The translations under genes and the position numbers were made by a program. Source: Clostridia bacterium (GTDB lineage: Bacteria; Bacillota; Clostridia; Oscillospirales; Feifaniaceae). Taken from it: a DNA stretch of 60,702 nt. A model generated the notes under the pieces. The model saw only the letters and a program-made list of their open reading frames with translations, was not told the origin of the DNA and ran no database searches. Positions 8,540 to 18,325 of the stretch are shown piece after piece (the first letter of the stretch is position 1; each line of letters begins with the position of its first letter). Where the stretch lies: assembly GCA_017517965.1 (NCBI GenBank), contig JAFWXR010000008.1, positions 1 to 60,702 of the forward strand, written 5' to 3'.

Positions 8540-9849
8540 GCGATTTAAAAAGGCTTGTCGCAGTACGCAGTGTCAGAGGTGAGGCTACCGACACGGCACC
8601 TTACGGTGAGGGGCCGAGAAAGGCGCTTGACGTTGCATCAGAAATTATAAAAGAACACGGGTTTGAGCCACGTATTACAGACGACGTTGCCCTTGATTTC
8701 GACTATAACGGTGAGGAAACCGTGCTTGCCATTCTTGCCCATCTTGACGTGGTGCACGAGGGCGAGGGTTGGGACAGCGACCCCTATGAAGTCGTTGAAA
8801 AAGACGGCAGGTATTACGGCAGGGGTGTGTCCGACGATAAAGGACCTGCGCTTTGTGCGCTTTACGCCTTGTCACAACTTAAAGATGAGGGCGTTAAACT
8901 TAAAAATAACGTCCGTGTCATTTTCGGAAGTGACGAGGAATGCGGAAGTGACGATTTAGAGCGTTATTTTGCAAAAAATAAACCACCGAAATATCTTTTT
9001 TCACCTGATGCACAGTATCCCGTGGTAAATACCGAAAAGGGCAGAATGCATATTGAGGCTTATGCCGAAAAGTGTTCCGATATCATTGAAATCAAAGGGG
9101 GTACGGCGGTAAATATTGTCGCAAACAGGGCGTATGCTGTAATAAAAGGCGCCCGTGCCCACGACATAAAAACAAAGGCTGACGATTGTGAAAGAATCAC
9201 GGGAGTAAAGTTTGAACTTACGGCGGTTACGGAAGGTGTACGCATAACGGCACTTGGCAGGTCTGCGCACGCCTCGACTCCAAACGAGGGAAACAATGCG
9301 ATAACGGCGCTTTTGTTTCTTTTGTCAAAAATGGGGATACTTACAGAACTTTCTAAAGTTTTCCCTCATGGAAAAACTGACGGGGAAACACTTGGAATTA
9401 AGTGTGAGGATGAACTGTCGGGTGAACTCACGCTGTCCCCCGATATAATTGACGGAAATGAAGACTATGTGAAAGTCACCTGCGACGTCAGGGTGCCTGT
9501 GAGCAGGGATGATATGTATAAAAATGTAAGGGACGTCGGAAAAATAAAAGTGAGCGTGGTATCACACACAGACGGGCATCACGTGTCTGCCGATTCGCCT
9601 CTTGTCAGGGCGCTGAGTGACGCTTATGAAAAAGTAAGCGGCCGAAAGGGCGGCACGGTCTCACTCGGCGGCGGAACGTACGTGCATGATATGGAAAAAT
9701 ACGGCTGTGAAGGGGTTGCCTTCGGGGCATGCCTGCCCGAGACGGATACCCGTATGCACGGCGCAAACGAGTTTGCCGTCAGGGACGAACTTGTGATGTC
9801 GGTGGAGATTTTTAAAGAGGCAATAAAAAATATTTGCGGAGTGATATGA
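8521..9849 (+). CDS. M20-family metallodipeptidase (PepV/Sapep type)
   Basis: The 442-residue protein shows the M20 zinc ligand and catalytic blocks: AHLDVVHEGEGW (His and catalytic Asp), GRGVSDDKGP (bridging Asp) and GSDEECGSDD (Glu general base plus Glu ligand), with a late GGGTYVHDM/MHGANEF region carrying the last His. The aromatic GW.SDPYE motif after the first His is typical of PepV/Sapep dipeptidases, which hydrolyse short peptides in the cytoplasm. It overlaps recX by 19 bases and the next gene begins at its stop, so it belongs to the recA operon or a sub-operon. Confidence 0.88.
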   Translation: MLERFLSDLKRLVAVRSVRGEATDTAPYGEGPRKALDVASEIIKEHGFEPRITDDVALDFDYNGEETVLAILAHLDVVHEGEGWDSDPYEVVEKDGRYYGRGVSDDKGPALCALYALSQLKDEGVKLKNNVRVIFGSDEECGSDDLERYFAKNKPPKYLFSPDAQYPVVNTEKGRMHIEAYAEKCSDIIEIKGGTAVNIVANRAYAVIKGARAHDIKTKADDCERITGVKFELTAVTEGVRITALGRSAHASTPNEGNNAITALLFLLSKMGILTELSKVFPHGKTDGETLGIKCEDELSGELTLSPDIIDGNEDYVKVTCDVRVPVSRDDMYKNVRDVGKIKVSVVSHTDGHHVSADSPLVRALSDAYEKVSGRKGGTVSLGGGTYVHDMEKYGCEGVAFGACLPETDTRMHGANEFAVRDELVMSVEIFKEAIKNICGVI

Positions 9850-10109
9850 TGGAAAAGAAAACATTTAACGTTGTTTCGGATGACGGCAGAGTGACTGAAT
9901 GTACGGTTCTTGCGGCATTCAAATCACCCGAAAACGGAAAGCATTATCTTATTTATACTGACGGCTCACTTGATGCCTCGGGCAAGACGAGGGTTTTTGC
10001 ATCAAGATACAGTCCCGAGCAGAAGGACAGCGGGGCACTTCTGCCTGTAACTACGGCAGAAGAATGGAGAATGATAGAAACCGTTCTGGCAAATACTGCC
10101 GGTAATTGA
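9849..10109 (+). CDS. DUF1292 family protein
   Basis: A small acidic protein of about 86 residues with the DUF1292 pattern (nxxSDDGRVTECTVLAAFxSPENGKHYLIYTD, then VFASRY and a C-terminal EEW). Relatives (YrzB-like) are common short Firmicutes proteins of unknown function. GGAG at 9838-9841 supports the ATG at 9849; an adjacent ATG at 9846 is possible. Both overlap the upstream stop codon. The promoter of the next gene overlaps this gene's 3' end. Confidence 0.8.
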   Translation: MEKKTFNVVSDDGRVTECTVLAAFKSPENGKHYLIYTDGSLDASGKTRVFASRYSPEQKDSGALLPVTTAEEWRMIETVLANTAGN

Positions 10110-10133
10110 CATTATAAGTAAATATGTTAAAAT
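10106..10133 (+). promoter_or_regulatory. Promoter of the GLUG-repeat protein
   Basis: Consensus TTGACA (10106-10111), 16 bp spacer, TAAAAT (10128-10133); it overlaps the DUF1292 stop codon. Confidence 0.65.
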
Positions 10134-10171
10134 TTAATTATAGAAGTGTTCAATTAAGGAGGAATATGTCT

Positions 10172-12700
10172 ATGAGAAAGAGGATAACGGCGGTATTACT
10201 TGCATTTATTATGATTTTTACCGCTATGGTAATGCCCTCAGCCGCACTCGATACGTGGGACGGAAGTGCCGATTCGTCGTTTGGTGGCGGAAAAGGTACG
10301 GAGGAAGAGCCGTATATAATTGCAACGGCTAAGCAGTTTGCCCGTCTTACACTCAACGTGGCAAACGGAAACAGCTATGCGGGCAAATATTTTAAACTCA
10401 CAAGTGACATCGACCTTGCTTCGAGGCAGTGGACGCCTGTGGGAAGTGCGTCAACTCCTTTTGCGGGTACGTTTGACGGACAGTTCCACAAAATAAGCAA
10501 CCTTTACATATCGCAGAATGCCACAACGTATATGGGCCTTTTCGGCTACAATACGGGCACGATTAAGAATCTTATAATCGCAAGCGGAAGCGTAACGGGC
10601 TACAGATATACGGGCGCGGTAACGGCTTTCAACAGCGGCACCGTAAGAAACTGTGAAAATGCGGCTACGGTAAACGGCAACGCATTTACCGCTGGTATTG
10701 TCGGACATAATACGGGAACGGTGTCGGGCTGTTCAAACAGCGCCAACATTTTCGGTACGGAATACACATCGGGTATAGTTGCGTACAACTATACGGGAAC
10801 TGCAACGGACATTGAATACAAGGGCGACGTTGTCGACTGTTACAATACGGGATATATATCGGGCGTAAGTTATTCGGGTGGTATCGTCGGTGCTCTTATG
10901 GGTGAGGGCGGCAACCTTAAAAACACTTATAACAGCGGTACGGTAGTCGGAAGAACGAACAGCGGTGCAATTGCGGGATATAACAACCGTGCAACCGTGT
11001 CAAACTGTCACTATCTTGAAGGCAGTGCGGTTGACGGTATAGGCAATTCAAAGGACGGCACAGAAAGTAAGACGGCTATAATGCTTAAGTCTGAATACAT
11101 TGTGACACTTCTCGATAACGACAGACTCTGGTCGAGAAACGCCACAGTTAACGGCGGTTACCCCTGCTTTAAGTGGCAGAATCCGAATGAAGAATATGAT
11201 GATACCGAAATAAAGACGGTAACTTACATAAAACCCTCCGAAGGCTTTGCAGTGGGCAACGGCTCTGCACAGAATCCCTATCTCATATCGAGTGCAGGCG
11301 AACTTGAATATCTTGCAAGAAGCGTAAATGCGGGAAACTCTTATGACGGAAAATATTTTGTGCTGGATGCAAACATTCAGCTCAATGCTGACGGAACGGA
11401 ACACGTTTCTACACCGATAGGTGATGCCAATAATGCTTTCAAGGGCGACCTTGACGGTGCAGGACATTATATCAAAGGGCTGTATCAGCCTTTTGAAGAC
11501 CGGAACGGTGACCTTGCCGAAGCAAACGGCGAGAGATATATGCATATCGGTCTTTTCGGAAATAATGCGGGCACTATATATGACCTTGCGGTAGTGGATG
11601 CGTCCGTCAGCGGATTTTATTACGTCGGCATAATTGCGGCACAGAACTCGGGAATCATCGAAAGGTGTTATACCACGGGTGAAATGTCGGGCAATATGTC
11701 AACGGGCGGTATAGCAGGTCAGAACAGCGGTAAGATAAACAACTGCTACAACACCGCTAAAATAAAGGGTATGTACGATGCAGGCGGTATTGCCGGAGAG
11801 AACTCGGGCGGTACGATATACAGTTGTTACAACACGGGCACGATAACGGGCACGAGCAATGATTCAAACGGAATTTCTGCCATTGCAGGAAGAAGCGTAA
11901 ACGGCAACGTCGAAAACTGTTATTATTACAGAAATACTGCACAGCAGGGTGTTACGGGTGATCGTGATGATACCGTGATGCGTACGGCGGCGCAGTTCTT
12001 GTCATCAAAGATGGTAAAACTTCTCAACGACGAGGATGAAATGACGGGTATCGGAAACGACGTCTGGACGGTGGTTGACGGTGTCAACATCAATTATCCC
12101 ACGTTGCCCTGGGCAGTAAACAGACCCGAATACGTAACAGACGTGGAAACGGATGACGGTATGGCAGAGGTTGAACAGCCTAAAGAGGAAGAACCTCCCG
12201 TAACAGAGGATAAGGACTACTACAAATGGGACGATGAGGCAACGGACGTACCTGACAGACAGTCGATTGCACTCCCCTCAACACACCGTGTGCTTGTAAA
12301 CGGACAGGAAATCAAGTTTGACATTTACAATATCGGCGGAAACAACTATTTCAAGCTTCGTGACGTGGCACACGTAATAAACGGTACGGAAAAACAGTTT
12401 GAAGTGAAGTGGCAGGCTTCCGACAATTCGATACATCTGACGACGGGTACGGCGTATACTCCCGACGGATATGAAATGATAGGAAAGGGCGACCAGCCGA
12501 TACTTGCGACACCTACGCTTTCAACTGTTTACCTCAACGGAAGAGAAACGTCTATGGTGGCGTATTTTATCTCCGACAATAACTACTTCAAAATCCGTGA
12601 TCTTGCAAAGAGACTCGGCTTTGACGTGTCGTGGGACGGAGAGAACAGCACCGTTGTAATTGATACATCCATAACCTATATAGATGATGAAAACAACTAA
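10172..12700 (+). CDS. Secreted GLUG-repeat protein with C-terminal copper-amine-oxidase-N-like domain
   Basis: The protein has 842 residues from the ATG at 10172, which is nine bases after GGAGG; the first ATG at 10166 is too close. A signal peptide is clear: MRKR, a hydrophobic core, then a likely cut after PSA-A. Two similar modules follow (each starting 'EEPYII/QNPYLI..A.'), filled with GLUG-like turns such as GGIVGHNTGTVSGC and GGIAGQNSGKINNCYN. An acidic linker near 690-720 leads to a C-terminal domain with VLVNGQEIKFDIYNI, NNYFKLRDVA and NNYFKIRDLAKRLGF, typical of the copper amine oxidase N-domain stalk. It is probably a cell-surface adhesion or processing protein; the function is not known. 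Confidence 0.82.
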   Translation: MRKRITAVLLAFIMIFTAMVMPSAALDTWDGSADSSFGGGKGTEEEPYIIATAKQFARLTLNVANGNSYAGKYFKLTSDIDLASRQWTPVGSASTPFAGTFDGQFHKISNLYISQNATTYMGLFGYNTGTIKNLIIASGSVTGYRYTGAVTAFNSGTVRNCENAATVNGNAFTAGIVGHNTGTVSGCSNSANIFGTEYTSGIVAYNYTGTATDIEYKGDVVDCYNTGYISGVSYSGGIVGALMGEGGNLKNTYNSGTVVGRTNSGAIAGYNNRATVSNCHYLEGSAVDGIGNSKDGTESKTAIMLKSEYIVTLLDNDRLWSRNATVNGGYPCFKWQNPNEEYDDTEIKTVTYIKPSEGFAVGNGSAQNPYLISSAGELEYLARSVNAGNSYDGKYFVLDANIQLNADGTEHVSTPIGDANNAFKGDLDGAGHYIKGLYQPFEDRNGDLAEANGERYMHIGLFGNNAGTIYDLAVVDASVSGFYYVGIIAAQNSGIIERCYTTGEMSGNMSTGGIAGQNSGKINNCYNTAKIKGMYDAGGIAGENSGGTIYSCYNTGTITGTSNDSNGISAIAGRSVNGNVENCYYYRNTAQQGVTGDRDDTVMRTAAQFLSSKMVKLLNDEDEMTGIGNDVWTVVDGVNINYPTLPWAVNRPEYVTDVETDDGMAEVEQPKEEEPPVTEDKDYYKWDDEATDVPDRQSIALPSTHRVLVNGQEIKFDIYNIGGNNYFKLRDVAHVINGTEKQFEVKWQASDNSIHLTTGTAYTPDGYEMIGKGDQPILATPTLSTVYLNGRETSMVAYFISDNNYFKIRDLAKRLGFDVSWDGENSTVVIDTSITYIDDENN

Positions 12701-12778
12701 AAAAAATGCTCAAATTTCCATATATTGAAATGAATTGCTCAACTTTTGAACATAATGGAAAAAAACACAAAAAAACAC

Positions 12779-12806
12779 TTGAAAATGCGAGGGATTTTGT
12801 TAAAAT
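12779..12806 (+). promoter_or_regulatory. Promoter of receptor gene 1
   Basis: TTGAAA (12779-12784), 16 bp spacer, TAAAAT (12801-12806), preceded by AACAC. The same layout recurs before receptors 3, 5 and 6. Confidence 0.7.
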
Positions 12807-12815
12807 AAGACAAAA

Positions 12816-12831
12816 GAAAGAAATGACTTTC
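12816..12831 (+). promoter_or_regulatory. 5'-end leader hairpin GAAAG/CTTTC, receptor 1
   Basis: GAAAG-N6-CTTTC beginning about ten bases after the -10, hence at or near the mRNA 5' end; conserved before receptors 3, 5 and 6. Confidence 0.6.
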
Positions 12832-12857
12832 CAAACTTATTTAAAAAGGAGAAAGAT

Positions 12858-14525
12858 ATGAAAAGAGTATTAGCAGTTCTCATGGCACTCGTAATGCTTT
12901 TCTCGTGCGCCGCATGTACAGGCTCGAGTGGTGGCAATGATGGCGTAAAGACGTATGAGTATACTACGGGTTATGATGAAACGAAGTACAATGCACCCGG
13001 CACGTTACCGGTATTCAAGGAGAAGCAGACTATTTCGGTTACGCTTCCCGACAACCAGTACGTAATTGACTGGGATACAAACAGACAGACGGAAATCTTT
13101 GAGGAAGACCTCAATGCAGATCTCGTGCTCAACGTTCTTCCTTCAGGTGAGTACAATACGAAGATAAATCTTATGGCTGCTTCGGGTGGCGAAGATTTCA
13201 CCGACGTTGTTCTCGGTAAATTCTCTGACGGTATGGTTCAGAATCTTGCAGACAACGAAGTTGCAATAGCAATTACTGAGTATATGTACAACACAGACAT
13301 CGCATGGAATATGATGGAAGCAAAGGAAAGACTCGGTTGGGACTTCTATCCTTACATAACGATGCCTGACGGCGAAATTTATGCTATTCCGAGAATCAAC
13401 GACTCTATTTCAAACCCGTATTCCGACAGAATGTTTGTATACAAGCCCTGGTTTGATGCAGCGGGAATTGACGTTGACAGCATTAAGACGATGGAAGATC
13501 TGAAGAATGCGTTTAACACGATAGTAAAGAGCGATCCTAACGGCAACGGTAAGGCAGACGAAGTTGGTCTTGTAAGCTACGGTTCATCAAGAAGCTGGTT
13601 CAAGTTTCTTATGAATCCCTACGTATATGCCGGTGATGAATACTATATGGTTGTTGAAGACGGTGAGGTAAGTTTCGCTTATCAGAAAGACGAGTGGAAG
13701 GAAGGTCTCAAGGCTATTAAGGAATTCTATGACCTCGGTCTTATCGACCCGCTTAGCTTCTCGCAGGATTCAACAGGCTATAAGGCTATGCTTAACTACA
13801 ACGAGACAATTGCTACGGCTTTCGTAACACTTGGCGTAGGAAGTTATATTTCGGAAGGCGATCCCAGACGTCAGGAATATTATGCGCTTACTCCTCTTAA
13901 CAGTGACTGGAATGACGGCAAGCCGCTTGCTTCATATGAGGCTACGGCACCTGATCCGAGCTTCTTTGTAACTTGCAATGCAGTAAATCCCGAAGCGTCA
14001 TTCAGATTCGGCGATTATATGATAAGTGAAAAGATGTCGATTCATCAGCGTTGGGGCGAAAAGGGTATCGACTGGATAGAACCCGGTCCGAATGCGATGA
14101 CTAAGTATGAAGGATATGAGCCCTGGCTTGTTCAGGTTCTTCCCTGGTCATCAAAGCAGAATAAGCACTGGTATCAGACAGGTCCGTACATTCGTCAGGT
14201 GGCAATCTCGGCAGGTGCTTTGACGCAGGCAGAGAACGAAGGAAATGCTGAGGCTGATACAGCTACGAAGCGTTACAGGGGTAATGAACCTGATGAATAC
14301 ATCGTTAAGCTTATCTACACTGAAGAAGAAAACGAAATTACGACGGAAGGTCTTAAGAACCTCAACACTTACGTTAACGAAATGATCAGTAAGTACGTAA
14401 CGGGCATCGAGGATATTGATGGAGATTGGGACAACTTCCAGAATCAGCTTGAACTTATGAATATCGATGAAATTCTTGAATGTGCACAGGCTGCATATGA
14501 CAGAATCCAGGCGGTAACAGAATGA
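12858..14525 (+). CDS. Extracellular solute-binding lipoprotein 1 (LplA-like, receptor array)
   Basis: A 555-residue ABC-transporter receptor with a lipoprotein signal peptide (MKRVLAVLMALVMLFSCAAC, lipid-acceptor Cys20). A two-lobed binding protein follows, with KSDPNGNGKADEVG, an EF-hand-like calcium loop common in LplA-type receptors, and repeated aromatic motifs (YKPWFDAAGID, MNPYVYAG). It is the first of six tandem paralogs and most resembles number 6 (both share PYxDRMFVY and SSRSWFK and lack the VWSGNPLD segment). LplA-type proteins bind oligosaccharides outside the cell and deliver them to an LplBC-type permease. It has its own promoter and terminator. The sugar is not predictable. 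Confidence 0.9.
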   Translation: MKRVLAVLMALVMLFSCAACTGSSGGNDGVKTYEYTTGYDETKYNAPGTLPVFKEKQTISVTLPDNQYVIDWDTNRQTEIFEEDLNADLVLNVLPSGEYNTKINLMAASGGEDFTDVVLGKFSDGMVQNLADNEVAIAITEYMYNTDIAWNMMEAKERLGWDFYPYITMPDGEIYAIPRINDSISNPYSDRMFVYKPWFDAAGIDVDSIKTMEDLKNAFNTIVKSDPNGNGKADEVGLVSYGSSRSWFKFLMNPYVYAGDEYYMVVEDGEVSFAYQKDEWKEGLKAIKEFYDLGLIDPLSFSQDSTGYKAMLNYNETIATAFVTLGVGSYISEGDPRRQEYYALTPLNSDWNDGKPLASYEATAPDPSFFVTCNAVNPEASFRFGDYMISEKMSIHQRWGEKGIDWIEPGPNAMTKYEGYEPWLVQVLPWSSKQNKHWYQTGPYIRQVAISAGALTQAENEGNAEADTATKRYRGNEPDEYIVKLIYTEEENEITTEGLKNLNTYVNEMISKYVTGIEDIDGDWDNFQNQLELMNIDEILECAQAAYDRIQAVTE

Positions 14526-14540
14526 TAATTTAAAAGAAAA

Positions 14541-14563
14541 CGGGCACGATGTGCCCGTTTTTT
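14541..14563 (+). terminator. Terminator of receptor gene 1
   Basis: CGGGCAC-GAT-GTGCCCG stem followed by six T. Confidence 0.92.
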
Positions 14564-14604
14564 GTTTCGTTAAAAAACTTAAGGTAACTCCATAAATTAT
14601 TCCG

Positions 14605-14632
14605 TTGACGGCGTCTTTCTTTAAGATATAAT
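14605..14632 (+). promoter_or_regulatory. Promoter of receptor gene 2 (TATAAT type)
   Basis: TTGACG (14605-14610), 16 bp spacer, TATAAT (14627-14632). No GAAAG/CTTTC hairpin follows, unlike genes 1, 3, 5 and 6. Confidence 0.8.
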
Positions 14633-14672
14633 TAAATTATAGAGGGTTAAATAATATTATAAGGAGAAAAAT

Positions 14673-16346
14673 ATGAAAAGAATAATCACAGTTCTTATGG
14701 CACTCGTAATGCTTTTCTCGGTGGCAGCTTGCACGCCTACGGGAGATGACGGTGATACGTCAAAGGCGTATGAGTATACTACGGGTTATGATGAAACAAA
14801 GTACAATGCCCCGGGCACGTTGCCCGTTTTCAAGGAGAAGCAGACGATTGAAGTTATGCTTCCCGACAGCCAGTACGTAATAGACTGGGATACCAACACC
14901 GAGACGCTTATGCTTGAAGAAGATCTTAATGCGGACCTTGTATTCGAGGTTCTTCCCTCGGGCGAGTACAACACGAAGATAAACCTTATGGCTGCTTCGG
15001 GTGGCGAAGAATTAAAGGGCGTTGTACTTGGCAGTTTTTCTGACGGTATGGTAATAAATCTTGCTGAGTCGGAAGTTATAATTCCTGTTACGGAGTATAT
15101 GTACAACACCGACATCGCATATTACAGCAATGAGGCTAAGGAAAGACTCGACTGGAACTACTATCCGTACATAACGATGGCTGACGGTGAGATATATGGC
15201 TTCCCCAAAATCACACAGTCACTTGCCGACACCAATTTTGCTAAGTTTTACGTGTATGAACCCTGGTTTGATGCTGCAGGTATTGAAATCAAAGACATTC
15301 ATACCACGGAAGAACTCAAAGAAGCTCTTCTCACAGTCGTTAAGAGCGACCCCAACGGCAACGGCAAGGCAGATGAGGTTGGTTTAACCGGTCAGGCTTC
15401 GAGTCTGAAATGGTTCCAGTACCTGATGAATCCGTTTGTGTATGCGGGTGAAGATAACTATATCTACGTCAAAGACGGAAAACTCGGGCTTTCCTATCAG
15501 AGAGAAGAGTGGAGAGAAGGCCTTAAATTCATAAAGGAACTTTATGACCTCGGTCTTATCGACCCGCTTATATTATCTCAGGATGCGACGAGTTATAAGG
15601 CAATGCTTAACTACAACGAAACTATCGTTACGGCTTTTTCGGACCTTGGCGCAGGCGGCATTGCCGAGGATGACGTAAGACGTGTTGAATATGCGGCACT
15701 TCCTCCCCTCAACAGTGGATGGAATGACGGAAAACCGCTTGCTTCACAGAATCTTACGAGCACGACTGTCAGATTTATTATAAGCAAAAACGTAAAGGAT
15801 GCTGAAACGGCATTCCGTTTTGGTGACCTTATGATGAATGAAAAGTATTCTGTTCACGGCCGTTATGGTGAAAAGGGTGTTGACTGGCTCATTCCTGATG
15901 AAGACGACGTATCACTCTATTCTCCGCTCGGATACGACGCTTATATGGTAAGTGTACTGCCCTGGTCTACGGTACAGAACAAGCATTGGGCAGGAACGGG
16001 TCCCTGGGCACTTACGAAGAACGTTACCGCAGGTGCTGCTTGGTCGGGCAATCCTCTTGACCATAACGTAAAGGTTGCAGAAGCACAGATTCTTTATGAG
16101 GGAACGGGTCCGAAAGAGGATATTACAAAACTTATTTATACGACTGAAGAAGATGAAATCGTATCGGACGGTTTTTCGGCACTTACGTCTTACGTTGAAG
16201 AAATGATAGCTAAGTTTATTACGGGCGCAAAAGACCTGGATAACGATTGGGATGAATTCCAGAGTCAGATTGAGTCGATGAATGCCAAAGGCGTTCTTGA
16301 ATGTGCACAGACGGCGTACGACAGAATGCAGGCAATAGCAGAATAA
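14673..16346 (+). CDS. Extracellular solute-binding lipoprotein 2 (receptor array)
   Basis: 557 residues with signal MKRIITVLMALVMLFSVAAC (lipid Cys20) and the same fold markers as its paralogs: GYDETKYNAPGTLPVFKEK after the lipid anchor, INLMAASGGEE, SDPNGNGKADEVGL and QNKHW. It pairs with receptor 4 by the shared AYYSNEAKERL and VRRVEY segments and by promoter type. C-terminal AAWSGNPLDHNVKVAE replaces the GPYIRQ segment of receptors 1 and 6. It is expected to bind a related carbohydrate for the permease pair at 23997-26402. It is monocistronic by its own promoter and terminator. Confidence 0.9.
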   Translation: MKRIITVLMALVMLFSVAACTPTGDDGDTSKAYEYTTGYDETKYNAPGTLPVFKEKQTIEVMLPDSQYVIDWDTNTETLMLEEDLNADLVFEVLPSGEYNTKINLMAASGGEELKGVVLGSFSDGMVINLAESEVIIPVTEYMYNTDIAYYSNEAKERLDWNYYPYITMADGEIYGFPKITQSLADTNFAKFYVYEPWFDAAGIEIKDIHTTEELKEALLTVVKSDPNGNGKADEVGLTGQASSLKWFQYLMNPFVYAGEDNYIYVKDGKLGLSYQREEWREGLKFIKELYDLGLIDPLILSQDATSYKAMLNYNETIVTAFSDLGAGGIAEDDVRRVEYAALPPLNSGWNDGKPLASQNLTSTTVRFIISKNVKDAETAFRFGDLMMNEKYSVHGRYGEKGVDWLIPDEDDVSLYSPLGYDAYMVSVLPWSTVQNKHWAGTGPWALTKNVTAGAAWSGNPLDHNVKVAEAQILYEGTGPKEDITKLIYTTEEDEIVSDGFSALTSYVEEMIAKFITGAKDLDNDWDEFQSQIESMNAKGVLECAQTAYDRMQAIAE

Positions 16347-16352
16347 TGTAAA

Positions 16353-16380
16353 ACGGGTATGTTTATCATACCCGTTTTTT
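16353..16380 (+). terminator. Terminator of receptor gene 2
   Basis: ACGGGTATG/CATACCCGT stem with a five-base loop and a T6 tail. Confidence 0.92.
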
Positions 16381-16431
16381 CTGTTGGAAGAAGGTTATAG
16401 GTTTAATATATAAGGAAATATCAAAAAACAC

Positions 16432-16459
16432 TTGAAAATATGTGCACTTTTGGTAAAAT
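16432..16459 (+). promoter_or_regulatory. Promoter of receptor gene 3
   Basis: AACAC then TTGAAA (16432-16437), 16 bp spacer, TAAAAT (16454-16459). Confidence 0.7.
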
Positions 16460-16466
16460 ATAAGTT

Positions 16467-16482
16467 GAAAGATACGACTTTC
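16467..16482 (+). promoter_or_regulatory. 5'-end leader hairpin, receptor 3
   Basis: GAAAG-ATACGA-CTTTC eight bases after the -10, in the position seen before receptors 1, 5 and 6. Confidence 0.6.
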
Positions 16483-16506
16483 TAATCAAATTAAAGGAGA
16501 AATTTT

Positions 16507-18183
16507 ATGAAAAGAGTATTGGCAGTTCTCATGGCACTCGTTATGCTTTTCTCATTTGCCGCATGTACCGGTTCAGGTGATGATGAAATGGAAATTAAGC
16601 ACTATGAGTATACTACAGGCTATGATGAAACAAAGTACAACGCACCCGGCACGTATCCCGTTTTCAAGGAAAAGCAGACGATTACAGTTATGATTGCTGA
16701 CAACGAGTACGTAGAAGACTGGGAAACCAACACACAGACGCTGATGGCAGAAGAAAACCTTAATGCAGATCTTGTATTTACAGTTCTTCCTTCAGCAGAG
16801 TACAACACGAAGATAAATCTTATGGCTGCTTCGGGCGGTAAGGAGTATACGGACGTAATCTTCGGAAGCTTCTCAAGCGGAATGGTTATTCAGCTTGCAG
16901 AATCCGATATGATTCAGCCTATTTCCGAGTATATGTATAACACAGACATAATGTGGAATACTAAGGACGCGGTAGACAGAATGGGCTTTGACTTCTTCCC
17001 CCTTATCACGATGCCTAACGGTGAAATTTACACCGTTCCCAACGTGGCAGACTCAGTATCTAACTGTAACAACGCAAAAATGTTCGTGTACAAGCCCTGG
17101 TTTGACGCAGCAGGCGTTGATTTTGCCAACGTAAAGACGACGGAAGATTTCAAGAACGCGCTTCTCGCAGTTGCAGGTAAGGACCCCAACGGCAACGGCA
17201 AGAACGATGAAGTTCTTATCACAAGCTACGCATCGTCAGTTAAATGGTTTGAATACCTTATGAACGCCTTCATTTATTCGGGCGGCGACAACTATATGTA
17301 TGTTCGTGACGGACAGCTCGGTTTCGCATTCCAGAGAGAAGAGTGGAAAGAGGGTCTCAAGTACATAAAGGAACTTTATGACCTCGGTCTTATCGACCCG
17401 CTTGCATTCTCACAGGATAGTGCAAGCTTTAAGGCAATGCTTAACTACGACGAAACAATCGTCGGCTGTATTGCAGGTCTCGGTGCAGGCTCTGTTGCAG
17501 ATGATGACCCGAGACGTATGGAATACGAAGGTATCGCACCGCTCAACAGTGCATGGAATGACGGTAAGCCGCTTTCATCATACAACCTTCCCTCTGCAAC
17601 TGCAGTATTCCTTGTAAGCTGCAATGCAGAAAACGTTGAAAATGCAGCTCGTTTCGGTGATGTATGTATGTCAAAGGAACACTCCATTCACAGACGTTGG
17701 GGTGAAAAGGGCGTTGACTGGCTTGAACCCGGTGAAAATGACAAGTCTATGTACGAAGTACTCGGATATGCACCTTCACTTATAGAAGTTCTTCCTTACT
17801 CAACGGTACAGAACAAGCATTGGCACGGTGCAGGTCCTGCTGCAAACGCAAAGGAAATTTCTGCAGGTGTTGTATGGTCGGGCAACCCGCTTGATCACAA
17901 TATAAAGATTGCTGAAGCACAGATTCTTTATGAAAACACGGCTCCCGCTGAGGACTTCCAGGATCTCATTTACACTCTTGAAGAAAATGAAATCGTTGCA
18001 GAAGCAGTAGCAAGCATCAAGACCTACGTAAATGAAACGACGGCTAAGTTCATAACGGGCACTCTCGATATCGACAAGGATTGGGATGCTTTCGTGAATC
18101 AGACAAAGTCTATGAATTCTGATGAAATTCTCGAAGTTTCACAGACGGCATACGACAGAATGCAGTCATTCGTTAACTGGTAA
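16507..18183 (+). CDS. Extracellular solute-binding lipoprotein 3 (receptor array)
   Basis: 558 residues with signal MKRVLAVLMALVMLFSFAAC (lipid Cys20). It pairs with receptor 5: both have SNCNNAKM in the loop before the PWFDAAGVD motif, IYxGGDxYMYV, SSYNLPSATA and GVVWSGNPLDHNIKIAE. The EF-hand-like loop reads DPNGNGKNDEV. The shared protein core with diverged loops near residues 165-190 and 330-390 suggests the same scaffold tuned to different ligands, although the contact residues cannot be identified by eye. It has its own promoter, 5'-end hairpin and terminator. Confidence 0.9.
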   Translation: MKRVLAVLMALVMLFSFAACTGSGDDEMEIKHYEYTTGYDETKYNAPGTYPVFKEKQTITVMIADNEYVEDWETNTQTLMAEENLNADLVFTVLPSAEYNTKINLMAASGGKEYTDVIFGSFSSGMVIQLAESDMIQPISEYMYNTDIMWNTKDAVDRMGFDFFPLITMPNGEIYTVPNVADSVSNCNNAKMFVYKPWFDAAGVDFANVKTTEDFKNALLAVAGKDPNGNGKNDEVLITSYASSVKWFEYLMNAFIYSGGDNYMYVRDGQLGFAFQREEWKEGLKYIKELYDLGLIDPLAFSQDSASFKAMLNYDETIVGCIAGLGAGSVADDDPRRMEYEGIAPLNSAWNDGKPLSSYNLPSATAVFLVSCNAENVENAARFGDVCMSKEHSIHRRWGEKGVDWLEPGENDKSMYEVLGYAPSLIEVLPYSTVQNKHWHGAGPAANAKEISAGVVWSGNPLDHNIKIAEAQILYENTAPAEDFQDLIYTLEENEIVAEAVASIKTYVNETTAKFITGTLDIDKDWDAFVNQTKSMNSDEILEVSQTAYDRMQSFVNW

Positions 18184-18190
18184 AATTTAT

Positions 18191-18227
18191 AAAAAATCCG
18201 TAATACTCAATGTATTACGGATTTTTT
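18191..18227 (+). terminator. Terminator of receptor gene 3
   Basis: A perfect 16 bp stem (18191-18206/18212-18227) including AATCCGTAATAC/GTATTACGGATT with a terminal T run. Confidence 0.9.
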
Positions 18228-18325
18228 GTCTCTACGGGGTTATATGGGTACTCGCTGAGCGTGTTCCTGAATAAAATATCCAAAAAAGAGGATAGAATTT
18301 TTAAAAAGCAGAACTGCTGATTGTA

